64,000 bases of DNA from Paratissierella segnis (GCF_014385195.1 NZ_JACRTG010000034.1:158038-222037); one strand, 5' to 3'. Shown: positions 36,670 through 47,483, numbered from the stretch's first letter. Made by a program: numbers and translations. Notes: generated by a model from the sequence alone, not told the origin.

Positions 36670-37710
36670 CTATCCTTCAATAAGTTTATAAGTGGTACCT
36701 GGTCCATTACCCAATTTCTCAATGATATTTTTATCTATAAGTGAATTTAGAATTCTTATGGATTTTGTTTTGTTAAATTTGGTTTTCTTGTCTAGTTCCG
36801 CCCTTGAAAGTTCTATTTCCTCTTTAAATATATCTAGTACAATATTTTCACCATCTGATAAATCTAACTTTTTGATATCTATAATAGGTAATATGATCTT
36901 TATATAGTTTTCGCTGATATCATAAATTGGTTTAGCAATATTGTTGGCATACTCTTCGTTTATTCTCATTATACCAGTCCCAAATTTTTCCATAATGTCC
37001 AGTCTATAAAAAACATCTGCTATTATTGGATTCCTTAATAAAGATATATTGCTATACAAATATTCATCTTTTGACATACCTGCCGGTAAACCCCCGGGAG
37101 AATTAATTTCTAGCTTATTTTCAAACATAGATATTTGAATATATGAATTTATATCCCATATTCTATGAACAATTGCATTTGCAAGAGCTTCTCTAAATGC
37201 TTCTCTTGGAATCAGTTCTTTTTTAATCCTTTGATAGCCTATTATTTCTTCATACTGATAATATCTTCCGAAGATTTCTATGGCTTTATCATATTGAGAT
37301 AATAATGAAACCTCTTTAATAGTTTCTCTATACAATATTTGGTTTATATTTGCACCAAATCGAACTATATCTATGCCTGCAAATCTTATATTATTTTTAT
37401 CTGACAATAATTCCGCAGCTACATTATAATCTCCATTTTTATCCAATAAGTTCAAAGTTTTTAGGATATCAGAAGTTAACTTTTTTATGCCTAACTTTTC
37501 CTTGAATTTTAACTCTAATATATTAAATTCTAAATGTTGAGTAGAAGCTTGCATTTCTTCATAATCTATATTTACCCCTTTTAATATTAATCTTCTTAAC
37601 TCAAACCTATCAACTTCTACTGTAGAAGTGTCTGATCTTCTATAAACTTTATTATTATAATAATATGGAGTGTCTTTTCCTTCTTTTCCATTATCATCAC
37701 CTTCCGGAAT
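36670..37710 (-). pseudogene. 5'-truncated AlbA_2-type ATP-binding regulator
   Basis: The reading frame encodes the C-terminal part of a DNA-binding/ATP-binding regulator of the AlbA_2 plus HATPase_c_4 type. Visible are REAFREALANAIVHR, LEINSPGGLPAGM, MEKFGTGIMRI and a C-terminal winged helix (ELSRAELDKKTKFNKTKSI). The frame stays open from 37710, showing the end of the AlbA_2 domain (YYNNKVYRRSDTSTVEVDR), but an in-frame TGA lies at 37711-37713. The AlbA_2 core is missing and no good start exists. A shorter product from the ATG at 37554 (294 residues) is possible. Most likely a decayed gene. Confidence 0.7.
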
Positions 37711-37757
37711 TCATGCTTATATTGTAACATGCAAACTTATTAAATGCAACGTAACTC

Positions 37758-37828
37758 TTATCGTTTCATTTATCGTTTCATTTTAAAGCGATATCTTGGA
37801 TATCGTTGCATATCGATTGAAACGATAA
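37758..37828. promoter_or_regulatory. cluster of TATCGTTTCA-type sites and palindromes
   Basis: TTATCGTTTCA occurs at 37758-37768 and 37770-37780, and its complement TGAAACGATAA at 37818-37828. Between them lies the palindrome CGATATC-TTG-GATATCG (37789-37805), then TATCGTTGCA (37801-37810) and TATCGATTGA. The density of related sites suggests an operator array. It lies upstream of murI and of the truncated regulator. Confidence 0.6.
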
Positions 37829-37966
37829 ACTTAGCAAAAATAAAAGGTCTAAATATTAATATTAAGTTTTACTTAACATAATTATATATTATAATATTAC
37901 TTATGCGACAATGTATGTTAAAATAAACTTAACTTCAAATGCACTAAAAGGAGGTATAATTATAAT

Positions 37967-38749
37967 TTGAATAGATGTATAGGAGTATTAGACTCAGGAA
38001 TTGGTGGACTTACCGTAGTGAAAGAGTTACAAAAACAACTCCCCGGTGAAGATATTCTTTACTTTGGTGACAATAAAAATTGTCCTTACGGAAATAGAAG
38101 CGGAGAGGACATTTTAGCATTAACCATGAATATGCTCGAATTTATGAAACAAAATAATGTTAAAGCAGTAGCTATAGCCTGTAACACGATTTCCACGCTA
38201 ATTGATTATTATAAGGATAAATTTGATTTTTCCATTATTGATATAACAAAACCAACTATTGACTATATTATTAACATGAACATATATGACATAGCTATAT
38301 TAGGAACCGAATTTACTATTAAGACAGGAAAATATGAGAAGCTATTGCATGAAAAAAACCCCAATATAAGAGTTATAAATGAAGGCAGTAAATTACTTGC
38401 AGGACTTATAGATTCGGGAAAATTTGATTCTCCCGAAACCAGAGAAGTAGTAAAAAGTCATATAGATAATTTAATGAAAAAAGGAAATGCTGATAATCTA
38501 GTTCTTGCCTGTACTCATTTCCCGATAATAGAAGATGTATTTCTGGATATATCACCTCAATTAAATATCATTAACCCGGCCTTCCAACAAGCTAAGGCAA
38601 TAAGCGAATATCTAAGCAGCAATAATTTACTTAATGATAAAAAAGAAGGAGAATTAGATATTTATACTTCAGGTGATACAAAAATATATTCAAATGTAAT
38701 TGAAAGACTTAATTTAAAGAATGTTAACAGCATAAAAAACTCCCCTTAA
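37967..38749 (+). CDS. murI: glutamate racemase
   Basis: A 260-residue cofactor-independent racemase that makes D-glutamate for peptidoglycan. Both catalytic cysteines are visible: VAIACNTIST (about residue 70) and LACTHFPII (about residue 182). The N-terminus has the family motif GVLDSGIGGLTV. The start is TTG, with AGGAGG 12 bases upstream; no in-frame ATG lies nearby. It stands alone on the plus strand and is convergent with the glycolytic operon, ending in a shared terminator. Confidence 0.95.
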   Translation: MNRCIGVLDSGIGGLTVVKELQKQLPGEDILYFGDNKNCPYGNRSGEDILALTMNMLEFMKQNNVKAVAIACNTISTLIDYYKDKFDFSIIDITKPTIDYIINMNIYDIAILGTEFTIKTGKYEKLLHEKNPNIRVINEGSKLLAGLIDSGKFDSPETREVVKSHIDNLMKKGNADNLVLACTHFPIIEDVFLDISPQLNIINPAFQQAKAISEYLSSNNLLNDKKEGELDIYTSGDTKIYSNVIERLNLKNVNSIKNSP

Positions 38750-38772
38750 ACAAAAGCTTAAAGGGAGTTTTT
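38735..38772. terminator. bidirectional terminator between murI and eno
   Basis: AAAAACTCCC and GGGAGTTTTT with inner TTAA pairs form a stem flanked by A and T runs on the two sides. It overlaps the end of murI and serves both convergent transcripts. Confidence 0.9.
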
Positions 38773-38778
38773 ATTAAT

Positions 38779-40071
<1,293 letters not shown>

Positions 40072-40101
40072 TCACTCCTCTTATTTTAATATAGTTCACA
40101 A

Positions 40102-41634
40102 TTACTTATTAATTATTAGGCTTTTGCCTGTCATTTCCTCCGGTTTTTCCAATCCCAATAATTCCAGCAAAGTTGGCGCCAAGTCTGCTAGGATTCCTTC
40201 CCTCAACTTGATATCTTTATCCCCTACTAGAATCAAAGGAACCTTATTGGTAGTATGAGATGTGACAGGATTACCATTTTCATCTAATTCTTCTTCTGCA
40301 TTGCCATGATCAGAGGTTATTATTGCATTCCCTCCTACATCTTCAAGCAAATCTATTATTTCTCCTAAACATTTATCAACGGTTTCAACTGCTTTGACTG
40401 TTGCCGGTATAACTCCCGTATGTCCTACCATATCCGGGTTTGCGAAGTTTAAAATAATCAAATCATATTTATTCATTTTGATTCGATTTAATATTTCATC
40501 TTTAACTTCATATGCACTCATTTCCGGTTGCAAATCATAGGTCGCAACCTTTGGTGAAGGTATCAACGCTCTGTCTTCATTCTCAAAAGGCTCTTCTCTT
40601 CCTCCATTGAAGAAAAATGTTACGTGAGCATATTTTTCTGTTTCTGCTGCTCTCAATTGATATAAGCCCTTATTGCTTATATATTCCCCTAATGTATTTT
40701 TAATAGGTTCATTTTTGTATGCAACATGAACATTTGGTATGGTCTTATCATACTCCGTCATTGTAACATAATAGGTTTTTACCTCTTTTTCTCTTTTGAA
40801 TCCATCAAAGTTTTCATCAACTATAGCCCTAGTTATTTCCCTTGCTCTGTCAGGTCTGAAATTGAAGAAGATAACAGAATCGCCTGAATCAATTGTAGCT
40901 ACCGGAGCATTGTTTTCCTTTATGACTGTAGGAATTATAAATTCATCATTAATTCCTTCTTTGTAGGATTTCTCAACTGCTTCTACCGCATCTACATCTT
41001 CTTTTCCCTTGCCCAATGTCAAAGCATCGTATGCCAATTGTACTCTTTCCCATCTCTTGTCTCTATCCATTGTATAATATCTGCCTGAAACGGTTGCAAT
41101 TTTACCCACGCCAATTTCATCCATCTTTTCTTCTAATTCCTTAATATGTTCCTTCCCGATAGTAGGAGGAACATCACGACCATCTAAAATAGCATGAACA
41201 TATACATTATCCACTGAATTTCTTTTCATAAGTTCCAATAGCCCATAAAGATGGGTATTGTGGCTGTGAACACCGCCATCTGAAACTAAACCCATTAGAT
41301 GCATCTTTGAATTATTCTTTTTAACATTGTCTATGGCATCTAAAAATTCTTTCTTCTGGAAAAAGTCTCCATCTTCTATTGCTTTTGTAATTTTGGTTAG
41401 TTCCTGATAAACTACTCTACCGGAACCTATATTCAAATGTCCTACTTCTGAATTTCCCATTTGCCCTTGAGGCAGTCCTACAGCAAGTCCGCTTGCTTCA
41501 AGTTTTGTTGTGGGATATTTCTTTGATAATCTGTCAAAATTAGGCTTATTAGCTAGAAGTACAGCATTTCCCGGATATTCTTTTCCTATGCCAAAACCAT
41601 CTAAAATTATCAACATTACAGGTTTTTTAGCCAT
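40102..41634 (-). CDS. gpmI: 2,3-bisphosphoglycerate-independent phosphoglycerate mutase
   Basis: A 510-residue Mn-dependent mutase of the alkaline-phosphatase superfamily, interconverting 3- and 2-phosphoglycerate. The nucleophile serine is in GNSEVGHLNIG; metal ligands are in LILDGFG, SDHGNAEE and NPDMVGHTG. The start is the ATG giving MAKKPVM, with GGAGGG upstream; an in-frame TTG four codons earlier is part of that ribosome site. It lies 36 bases before eno. Confidence 0.97.
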   Translation of the reverse strand: MAKKPVMLIILDGFGIGKEYPGNAVLLANKPNFDRLSKKYPTTKLEASGLAVGLPQGQMGNSEVGHLNIGSGRVVYQELTKITKAIEDGDFFQKKEFLDAIDNVKKNNSKMHLMGLVSDGGVHSHNTHLYGLLELMKRNSVDNVYVHAILDGRDVPPTIGKEHIKELEEKMDEIGVGKIATVSGRYYTMDRDKRWERVQLAYDALTLGKGKEDVDAVEAVEKSYKEGINDEFIIPTVIKENNAPVATIDSGDSVIFFNFRPDRAREITRAIVDENFDGFKREKEVKTYYVTMTEYDKTIPNVHVAYKNEPIKNTLGEYISNKGLYQLRAAETEKYAHVTFFFNGGREEPFENEDRALIPSPKVATYDLQPEMSAYEVKDEILNRIKMNKYDLIILNFANPDMVGHTGVIPATVKAVETVDKCLGEIIDLLEDVGGNAIITSDHGNAEEELDENGNPVTSHTTNKVPLILVGDKDIKLREGILADLAPTLLELLGLEKPEEMTGKSLIINK

Positions 41635-41646
41635 ATTGCCCTCCAA

Positions 41647-42393
41647 TTAAAAATTTATCAACTTAACAAAATCCGTTCCCTTTAAACTGGCTCCTCCTAC
41701 CAAGGCGCCGTCTATATTGGATTTTTCCATTAACTCTTTTACATTACTTGGCTTAACACTGCCGCCATATTGTATTCTTATTATTTCTTTTTCATTTTCA
41801 CTATAGATTTCACCTATAGTCTTTCTAATAAACCCGCACATATCATCTGCATCACTTGATGAGGCAGTTTTACCTGTCCCTATAGCCCAAATAGGCTCAT
41901 ATGCGATTACTATATCTGCAATTTTATTGCCGGGTATATCTTTGAATGCATTTATGACTTGGGCTTTTACAATTTCTTCTGCTTTTCCAGCTTCTCTTTC
42001 TTCCAAAGTTTCGCCAACGCATACTATTGGTAGAAACCCGGTTTCAAGGGCTGATTTTATCTTCTTGTTTACTGTCTCATCAGTTTCATTGAAGTATTGT
42101 CTTCTTTCAGAGTGACCGATTATGCAATAGTCTACTCCAATTTCTTTTAGCATCATCGGTGATATCTCACCTGTATAAGCGCCGCTTTCTTCCCAATGCA
42201 TATTTTGCGCGCCCAATTTTATGTCCGTGCCTTTAATAGCTTCTTTTACATCTTTTAATGCAGTAAATGGAGTACACACTACTGCCTCAACATTCTCATT
42301 GAGGTTTTGAATCTTAATCTCTTCAATCAATTCCAATGCCTCTTTTATAGTATTGTTCATCTTCCAATTCCCTGCAATTATAGGAGTTCTCAA
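41647..42393 (-). CDS. tpiA: triosephosphate isomerase
   Basis: A 248-residue TIM-barrel enzyme. Catalytic residues are visible: Lys in GNWKMN, His in IIGHSERR, Glu in AYEPIWAIGTG, and the phosphate loop GALVGGASL. The start appears to be TTG (RTPIIAG follows) with AGGAGG 7 bases upstream. An out-of-frame ATG TTT TGA sits between them, and its TGA overlaps the TTG start. It lies 12 bases before gpmI. Confidence 0.98.
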   Translation of the reverse strand: MRTPIIAGNWKMNNTIKEALELIEEIKIQNLNENVEAVVCTPFTALKDVKEAIKGTDIKLGAQNMHWEESGAYTGEISPMMLKEIGVDYCIIGHSERRQYFNETDETVNKKIKSALETGFLPIVCVGETLEEREAGKAEEIVKAQVINAFKDIPGNKIADIVIAYEPIWAIGTGKTASSSDADDMCGFIRKTIGEIYSENEKEIIRIQYGGSVKPSNVKELMEKSNIDGALVGGASLKGTDFVKLINF

Positions 42394-42446
42394 AACATTA
42401 CCTCCTTATATAAATTTTTTATTGATATATTGTACTTTGATTTTGT

Positions 42447-43637
42447 CTATTTTTCCGATATCGCTGCGATGCCCGGCAGAACTTTTCCTTCTAATAGTTC
42501 CAAGCTTGCGCCGCCTCCTGTAGAAACATGAGTTACCTTATCGGCTACTCCGGCTTTTTCTACAGCAGATGCACTATCTCCACCGCCGATAATTGTAGTG
42601 CCGCCTGATTCTACCAATGCATTTGCAACTGCGAAGGTACCTTTGTTGAAATTATCCATTTCAAATACACCCATAGGTCCATTCCATACTATTGTCTTTG
42701 CTCTTTTTATTTCTTTGCTGAATTCAGCTATTGATTTTTCACCAATATCCAATCCCATCATATCACTGGGAATCTTATCGATACTTACAGTTTTAAATTC
42801 CGTATCATTTTTAAATTCTTTAGCTACAACTACATCTACAGGTAACATCAAATTTACATTATTTGCTTTAGCCTTTCCCAATAAGGATTTTGCCAATTCA
42901 ACCTTATCTTCCTCCAAAAGTGATGTTCCAATATCGTAACCTTGTGCTTTAAGGAAAGTAAAAGCCATTCCTCCGCCAACTATTATGGAATCCACCTTAC
43001 TGATTAAATTCTCAATTACTCCGATTTTGTCAGATACTTTAGCACCACCCAATATTGCTAAAAATGGTCTCTCAGGATCTTCTAAGGCTTTCCCCATAAC
43101 GGATATCTCTTTCTCAACTAAAAATCCAACTGCTGAAGGAAGATAAGTTGATACTCCGACATTAGATGCATGAGCCCTATGTGATGTACCAAAAGCATCA
43201 TTTACATATAATTCTCCAAGAGAAGCAAGGTCTTTGGAAAATTCTTCTCCGTTTTTCTCTTCTTCTTTTCTATATCTAGTGTTTTCCAAAAGAGCGACAT
43301 CTCCATTTTTCATGTCTTTCAGCATATCTTTTACTCTTTGAGAAACAACCATATCGTCTTGTGCAAATATTACGTCTTTCCCAAGCAACTCGCTTAACCT
43401 TTTAGCTACAGGAGCCAAGCTGAACTTAGGATTTGCTTCTCCCTTTGGTCTTCCTAAGTGGGACATCAAAATTACCTTAGCACCTTTTCCCACTAAATAT
43501 TTAATAGTTGGTAATGAACTGGTAATTCTAATATCATCGGTTATGTTTCTATTTTCGTCCATCGGAACGTTAAAGTCACATCTTACTAAAACTCGCTTGC
43601 CTTCATAGTTATAATCGTTTAATGTCTTTTTATTCAT
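42447..43637 (-). CDS. pgk: phosphoglycerate kinase
   Basis: A 396-residue kinase forming ATP from 1,3-bisphosphoglycerate. The N-terminal substrate domain has [14 protein letters not shown] and SHLGRPKG. The hinge region and the C-terminal nucleotide domain have [23 protein letters not shown] and [14 protein letters not shown] use the ATG giving MNKKTLND with GGGGTG 6 bases upstream; that GTG is an alternative start. It is preceded by a strong hairpin that separates it from gap. Confidence 0.98.
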   Translation of the reverse strand: MNKKTLNDYNYEGKRVLVRCDFNVPMDENRNITDDIRITSSLPTIKYLVGKGAKVILMSHLGRPKGEANPKFSLAPVAKRLSELLGKDVIFAQDDMVVSQRVKDMLKDMKNGDVALLENTRYRKEEEKNGEEFSKDLASLGELYVNDAFGTSHRAHASNVGVSTYLPSAVGFLVEKEISVMGKALEDPERPFLAILGGAKVSDKIGVIENLISKVDSIIVGGGMAFTFLKAQGYDIGTSLLEEDKVELAKSLLGKAKANNVNLMLPVDVVVAKEFKNDTEFKTVSIDKIPSDMMGLDIGEKSIAEFSKEIKRAKTIVWNGPMGVFEMDNFNKGTFAVANALVESGGTTIIGGGDSASAVEKAGVADKVTHVSTGGGASLELLEGKVLPGIAAISEK

Positions 43638-43663
43638 TTTATTCACCCCACTTAACGTTTAAG

Positions 43664-43692
43664 AGTCGGGCTCTTATTAAAAGAACCCGACT
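43664..43692. other. hairpin between gap and pgk
   Basis: AGTCGGGCTCTT and AAGAACCCGACT (one G-U) enclose a 5-base loop. No T-run follows in the operon direction, so it is more likely an mRNA-processing or 3'-stabilising element than a terminator. Confidence 0.7.
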
Positions 43693-43698
43693 TATTAA

Positions 43699-44706
43699 TT
43701 AATTTTTCGTAGCAATTAATCTAGCTAAATCTACTACTCTGTTTGAATAACCCCATTCATTGTCATACCAAGAAACTACCTTAACCATATTGTCTATTAC
43801 CATTGTTGAAAGAGAATCTACTATAGAAGACCTATTGTCCTTTTGATAATCTCTTGATACCAATGGTTCTTCTGAATAGCCAAGAATCCCTTTTAATTCG
43901 CCTTCACTAGCTTCTTTTAATGCTTTATTTACTTCTTCTGCTGTAGTCGGTTCATTAACTTCAAATACTACGTCTACCATAGATACTGTAGGAACAGGTA
44001 CTCTAACTGAGAATCCATTCAATTTACCTTTTAATTCAGGTAATACTAATGCAACGGCTTTAGCTGCCCCAGTCGTAGTAGGTACTATATTTTCAGCTGC
44101 TGCTCTGGCACGACGAGGATCTTTATGTCTTTTATCTAGTATTTGTTGATCATTTGTATAAGCATGTATTGTAGTCATTAAACCTTTCTTAACTCCAAAT
44201 TTTTCTACAATTACCTTTGCAACCGGTGCTAAGCAGTTTGTAGTACAGGATGCATTGGAAATTACATTGTGTTTTTGTGGGTCATATAAATGATCGTTAA
44301 CACCCATTACTATAGTTATATCTTCATTTTTTGCCGGAGCAGTAATCATCACCTTTTTAGCTCCTTGTTGTATATGTTTTTCTAGATCTTTTTTGTCTTT
44401 AAAAGCTCCTGTTGAATCTATTACCAATTCTACTCCTAATTCTCCCCATGGAATTTCAGCAGGATCCCTATGAGCAACAACCGGAATCTTCTTACCATTG
44501 ATAATAAAGCCACCTTCATATGTTTCAATAGTACCATTAAATTTACCATACATTGAGTCGTATTTGAATAATAATGCTAAGTCTTCTAATTTACCGGAAG
44601 CGTTGATTGCTACCAAATCAAACTCCTTAACATCTTCCTCAAAATAAGCCCTAAGAACATCTCTACCTATTCTGCCAAAACCACTTAAACCAACTTTTAA
44701 AGTCAT
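43699..44706 (-). CDS. gap: glyceraldehyde-3-phosphate dehydrogenase, type I
   Basis: A 335-residue NAD-dependent enzyme. The Rossmann motif is GLSGFGRIGRDVLRA. The catalytic cysteine lies in SNASCTTNCLAPVAK. The substrate-binding segments are RARAAAENIVPTTTGAAKAV and WYDNEWGYSNR. AGGAGG precedes the ATG. It is the second gene after cggR and starts 17 bases after its stop. The hairpin just after gap could raise its transcript level relative to the downstream genes. Confidence 0.98.
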   Translation of the reverse strand: MTLKVGLSGFGRIGRDVLRAYFEEDVKEFDLVAINASGKLEDLALLFKYDSMYGKFNGTIETYEGGFIINGKKIPVVAHRDPAEIPWGELGVELVIDSTGAFKDKKDLEKHIQQGAKKVMITAPAKNEDITIVMGVNDHLYDPQKHNVISNASCTTNCLAPVAKVIVEKFGVKKGLMTTIHAYTNDQQILDKRHKDPRRARAAAENIVPTTTGAAKAVALVLPELKGKLNGFSVRVPVPTVSMVDVVFEVNEPTTAEEVNKALKEASEGELKGILGYSEEPLVSRDYQKDNRSSIVDSLSTMVIDNMVKVVSWYDNEWGYSNRVVDLARLIATKN

Positions 44707-44723
44707 AAAAATTCCTCCTTAAC

Positions 44724-45764
44724 TTAATTTTTAGTTAATTTATTATTAATAATCTCCAAAATCTTTTTGGCTGCACTTTCATCTGTAACCAAAGTCATTT
44801 TACTGCTGAGATGGGAGATTGCAATAATTGCCTCTGCCTTTTCTTCACCACCGGCAACCCCTATAATATGTTCCATTTCTTTATATTTATTTAGGCGTAT
44901 TCCAATGGTTTTATATTCCCATATTTCATTGCCTTCAATATCAAAATAATGTCCAAATGCTTCAGCAACTGCTCCATTTTTTAGCAATCCGTCGATCTTC
45001 TCCTTGGGTAAATTTCGCCTATTTGCCATAATATCGGCGCGGCCTAAGCCAAAAAGCAAAATTGTCATGTTGTCAATAAGCTCAATTGCTTCTTTAATTT
45101 CACCATTTTTCGCAATCATCTCTAAAGCTTCCTTCTCTAGGCTGTCCGGCACATAAAGAAGTCTATAATTTCCACCAAGTTTTTGACTTATTTTGGCTGC
45201 AATTGAGTTGGATTGGGTCTCCACTTCCTTACCTAAACCTCCTCTAGCCGGAATTACAGTCACATCATATGGTTTATTGCTGGGGGTCATCTCATCAGCA
45301 ACGGTAGCCATTGTACTGCCACCGGTGATTCCAATGATATCCTTTGGTTTGATGATATCCTTCAACTTCGCTGATATAATTTTACCCATTTCCCTTAAGA
45401 CTAATCCATTCTTTTGAGAATTTCCGGGTACGATAATGACATCTTTTATTTTTAAAGCCTCTTCAAGTTTCTTCTCTAACTCAGGCATGCCTTTCAAGAT
45501 GACATATACTTCGTTGAAGTCTTCAACTAATCTATATCCTTCTTTAGTGACGCTCATCCCCTGCGAATCTACTGTTACCAAGCTTAACTCTTTGAGAATA
45601 TTAATCTCATTTCGAATATATCTTTCCGGCATTTCTAATTTCTGAGATAATGTCCTTCTACCTATAGGTTGATTATAATAAATACCCCTCAAAATTAAAT
45701 ATCGCCCTTCTACAATATCAGTAAATTCAGGTGAAATGCTCTTTATCAATTTTATAATATCTAT
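44724..45764 (-). CDS. cggR: central glycolytic genes regulator CggR (SorC family)
   Basis: A SorC-family repressor. An N-terminal winged-helix DNA-binding domain (IGRRTLSQKLEMPERYIRNE) is followed by a sugar-phosphate-binding domain (GITGGSTMATVADEM; DESAAKKIL near the end). In Bacillus, CggR represses cggR-gapA-pgk-tpi-pgm-eno unless fructose-1,6-bisphosphate is present; the same order here supports this. The start is unusual. The only upstream in-frame ATG (45812) lies inside the operator, while a perfect AGGAGG (45772-45777) sits 7 bases before an ATA codon at 45764. From there the N-terminus has the length expected for CggR, about 21 residues to RYLILR. I place the start at this ATA; 45812 is the alternative. 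Confidence 0.9.
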   Translation of the reverse strand: MDIIKLIKSISPEFTDIVEGRYLILRGIYYNQPIGRRTLSQKLEMPERYIRNEINILKELSLVTVDSQGMSVTKEGYRLVEDFNEVYVILKGMPELEKKLEEALKIKDVIIVPGNSQKNGLVLREMGKIISAKLKDIIKPKDIIGITGGSTMATVADEMTPSNKPYDVTVIPARGGLGKEVETQSNSIAAKISQKLGGNYRLLYVPDSLEKEALEMIAKNGEIKEAIELIDNMTILLFGLGRADIMANRRNLPKEKIDGLLKNGAVAEAFGHYFDIEGNEIWEYKTIGIRLNKYKEMEHIIGVAGGEEKAEAIIAISHLSSKMTLVTDESAAKKILEIINNKLTKN

Positions 45765-45783
45765 AGACCCACCTCCTTGCCAA

Positions 45784-45824
45784 GTGGGATGTATTGTGTC
45801 CCATATGTTCATTTATCGTCCCAC
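45784..45824 (-). promoter_or_regulatory. CggR operator
   Basis: On the minus strand, two TGGGAC boxes lie 19-20 bases apart, and the outer ends form GTGGGA...TCCCAC. This resembles the tandem operator bound by CggR tetramers. It lies downstream of the predicted transcription start, fitting a roadblock to elongation, as in Bacillus. Confidence 0.75.
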
Positions 45825-45854
45825 TTATTGCAAAAAAATAAACCATCTAGACAC

Positions 45855-45883
45855 ATTATATATTATAAATTTTGGTAATGCAA
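45855..45883 (-). promoter_or_regulatory. promoter of the cggR-glycolytic operon
   Basis: TTGCAT, a 17-base spacer and a perfect TATAAT on the minus strand, about 30 bases upstream of the CggR operator. Confidence 0.75.
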
Positions 45884-45914
45884 GAACTTTGAATAAAAAA
45901 ATGACAATATCAAT

Positions 45915-46052
45915 ATCAATTCACAGTTCAAAGTTCAAAGTTCACAATTGTTGGGGTCTATCTCATACTGTCCTAGAAGTTCGACCCCAGCAACTCTTCA
46001 CTCTTCGCTCTTAGTTCTTCACTATTCTTCCAATTGTGCATTGTGAATTGAT
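45915..46052. repeat. composite repeat block 4 (ACAATTC heptads, hairpin, AGTGAAG heptads)
   Basis: AATTCACAGTTCAAAGTTCA heptads precede a 10-bp hairpin (TGTTGGGGTC / GACCCCAGCA, 45949-45992). After it come TCTTCACTCTTCGCTCTTAG-type heptads and CAATTGTGCATTGTGAATTG. It fills the gap between rpoN and cggR, and the hairpin may end the rpoN transcript. Confidence 0.75.
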
Positions 46053-47438
46053 TTAATATCTTCTTCTTAACGTAGATGAAGGTATATTTAACTCATCTCT
46101 GTATTTAGCAACGGTTCTTCTAGATATAATTGTGCCTTTATCTTTTAATAGATCGACTATTTGTTGATCGCTATAAGGCTTTTTATGATTCTCATTATCT
46201 ATTATCTCTTTGATAGTTGCCTTTACACTGGTTGAAGAAATATCTCCTAATTGACTGTTTAGCCCTGCGCTAAAGAAGTATTTTAATTCAAACAGTCCTC
46301 TTGGCGTTTCCACATATTTGCCATTTGTAGCTCTGGAAATAGTTGATTCATGCATTTTAATATCTTCAGCAACATCCTTTAAAGTAAGAGGCACTAAATG
46401 TTTTTCACCCTTTTCAAAAAAGGCCATTTGATGTTTCAAAATGGATTCTACAACTTTATAAATAGTTTGTCTCCTTTGATCTATGCTTTTAATTATCCAT
46501 GTTGCAGAATTAAGTTTTTCTTGTAAAAATTCTGTAGTTTCTTTATCCCCGCCATCTTTAAGTAAGTTTTTATAAAAATTATTTATATTTAGCCTCGGAC
46601 CTGTATAATCGTTTACAATAATTATATATTCGCCATCTAAGTATTTTATAGTTGCATCCGGTACAATATATTTTACTTCATTTGAATTTCCACCATATGT
46701 TCTCCCCGGCTTGGGTTCTAGCTTTTTAATAAAATCACATGCTTTTTGTAAGTCCTCTAGACTCAATTCCATTTCTTTTGCTATTTTAGTCATTTTGTTG
46801 AAAGCGATATCCTTAAGATGATTTTTTATCAAATCTTCTATGATCGGATAATTATATTCCTTTACTTGAAGAAATAAGCATTCCTCAAGGTCTCTCGCTC
46901 CCACTCCAATCGGATCAAATCCTTGTATAATCTTAAGCATAGCTTCTACTTTACCTGTATCTTCGTTCAAAGTCTTTGCTATTTCAGAAATATCAGTTTC
47001 AAGATATCCGTTATCATCTATGTTTTGAATAATATATTCACATATTTTAAATTTTCTATCATCAATATCTATAAGACGCAATTGGGATATTAAATGCTCT
47101 TTTAACGTAGGCATATAGCTTACGAAGGATTCATAATTATATTCTTTAATGTTTTTATCTATTTCAGGTTTATAGCTGATATCGTCGTATTTTTCAAAGT
47201 ATTCTTTCCAGTCGATATCTATTTCTTTATCCGGTTCGCTGAGTTCGACTTTTTCAGTTTCCATTATAGGTTGCTCTAATTCAAGCATTGGGTTTTCTTC
47301 TAATTCTTTCAATATATATTCATTTAATTCAAGGCTAGTATATTGAAGTAATTGTATAGCCTGTCTAAGTTCCGGTGTCATTATTAATTTTTGGGTTTGC
47401 TCTAGGTTTAAATTATAGCTAAGCCTCAATCTACTCAC
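46053..47438 (-). CDS. rpoN: RNA polymerase sigma-54 factor
   Basis: A 461-residue sigma-54. The Gln/Leu-rich activator-interacting region I is at the N-terminus (LNLEQTQKLIMTPELRQAIQ). Core-binding and HTH regions follow. The C-terminal RpoN box reads SRRTVAKYRDELNIPSS. Sigma-54 needs enhancer-binding activators and reads -24/-12 promoters; none is evident in this window. It is adjacent to cggR, a linkage seen in other Clostridia. The start ATG follows GGAAGAGGTGAGTAG. Confidence 0.97.
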   Translation of the reverse strand: MSRLRLSYNLNLEQTQKLIMTPELRQAIQLLQYTSLELNEYILKELEENPMLELEQPIMETEKVELSEPDKEIDIDWKEYFEKYDDISYKPEIDKNIKEYNYESFVSYMPTLKEHLISQLRLIDIDDRKFKICEYIIQNIDDNGYLETDISEIAKTLNEDTGKVEAMLKIIQGFDPIGVGARDLEECLFLQVKEYNYPIIEDLIKNHLKDIAFNKMTKIAKEMELSLEDLQKACDFIKKLEPKPGRTYGGNSNEVKYIVPDATIKYLDGEYIIIVNDYTGPRLNINNFYKNLLKDGGDKETTEFLQEKLNSATWIIKSIDQRRQTIYKVVESILKHQMAFFEKGEKHLVPLTLKDVAEDIKMHESTISRATNGKYVETPRGLFELKYFFSAGLNSQLGDISSTSVKATIKEIIDNENHKKPYSDQQIVDLLKDKGTIISRRTVAKYRDELNIPSSTLRRRY

Positions 47439-47452
47439 CTCTTCCTAATATT

Positions 47453-47481
47453 ATTATATCAAATCAAAATACAATTGTAAA
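47453..47481 (-). promoter_or_regulatory. promoter of rpoN
   Basis: TTTACA, a 17-base spacer and a perfect TATAAT on the minus strand, ending 15 bases before the rpoN start codon. Confidence 0.65.
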
Positions 47482-47483
47482 AG

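Noticed and set aside
45765..45812. First 16 codons of the longer cggR reading frame
   Set aside because: They overlap the operator, lack a ribosome site and extend the protein beyond the usual CggR N-terminus; kept only as an alternative start.
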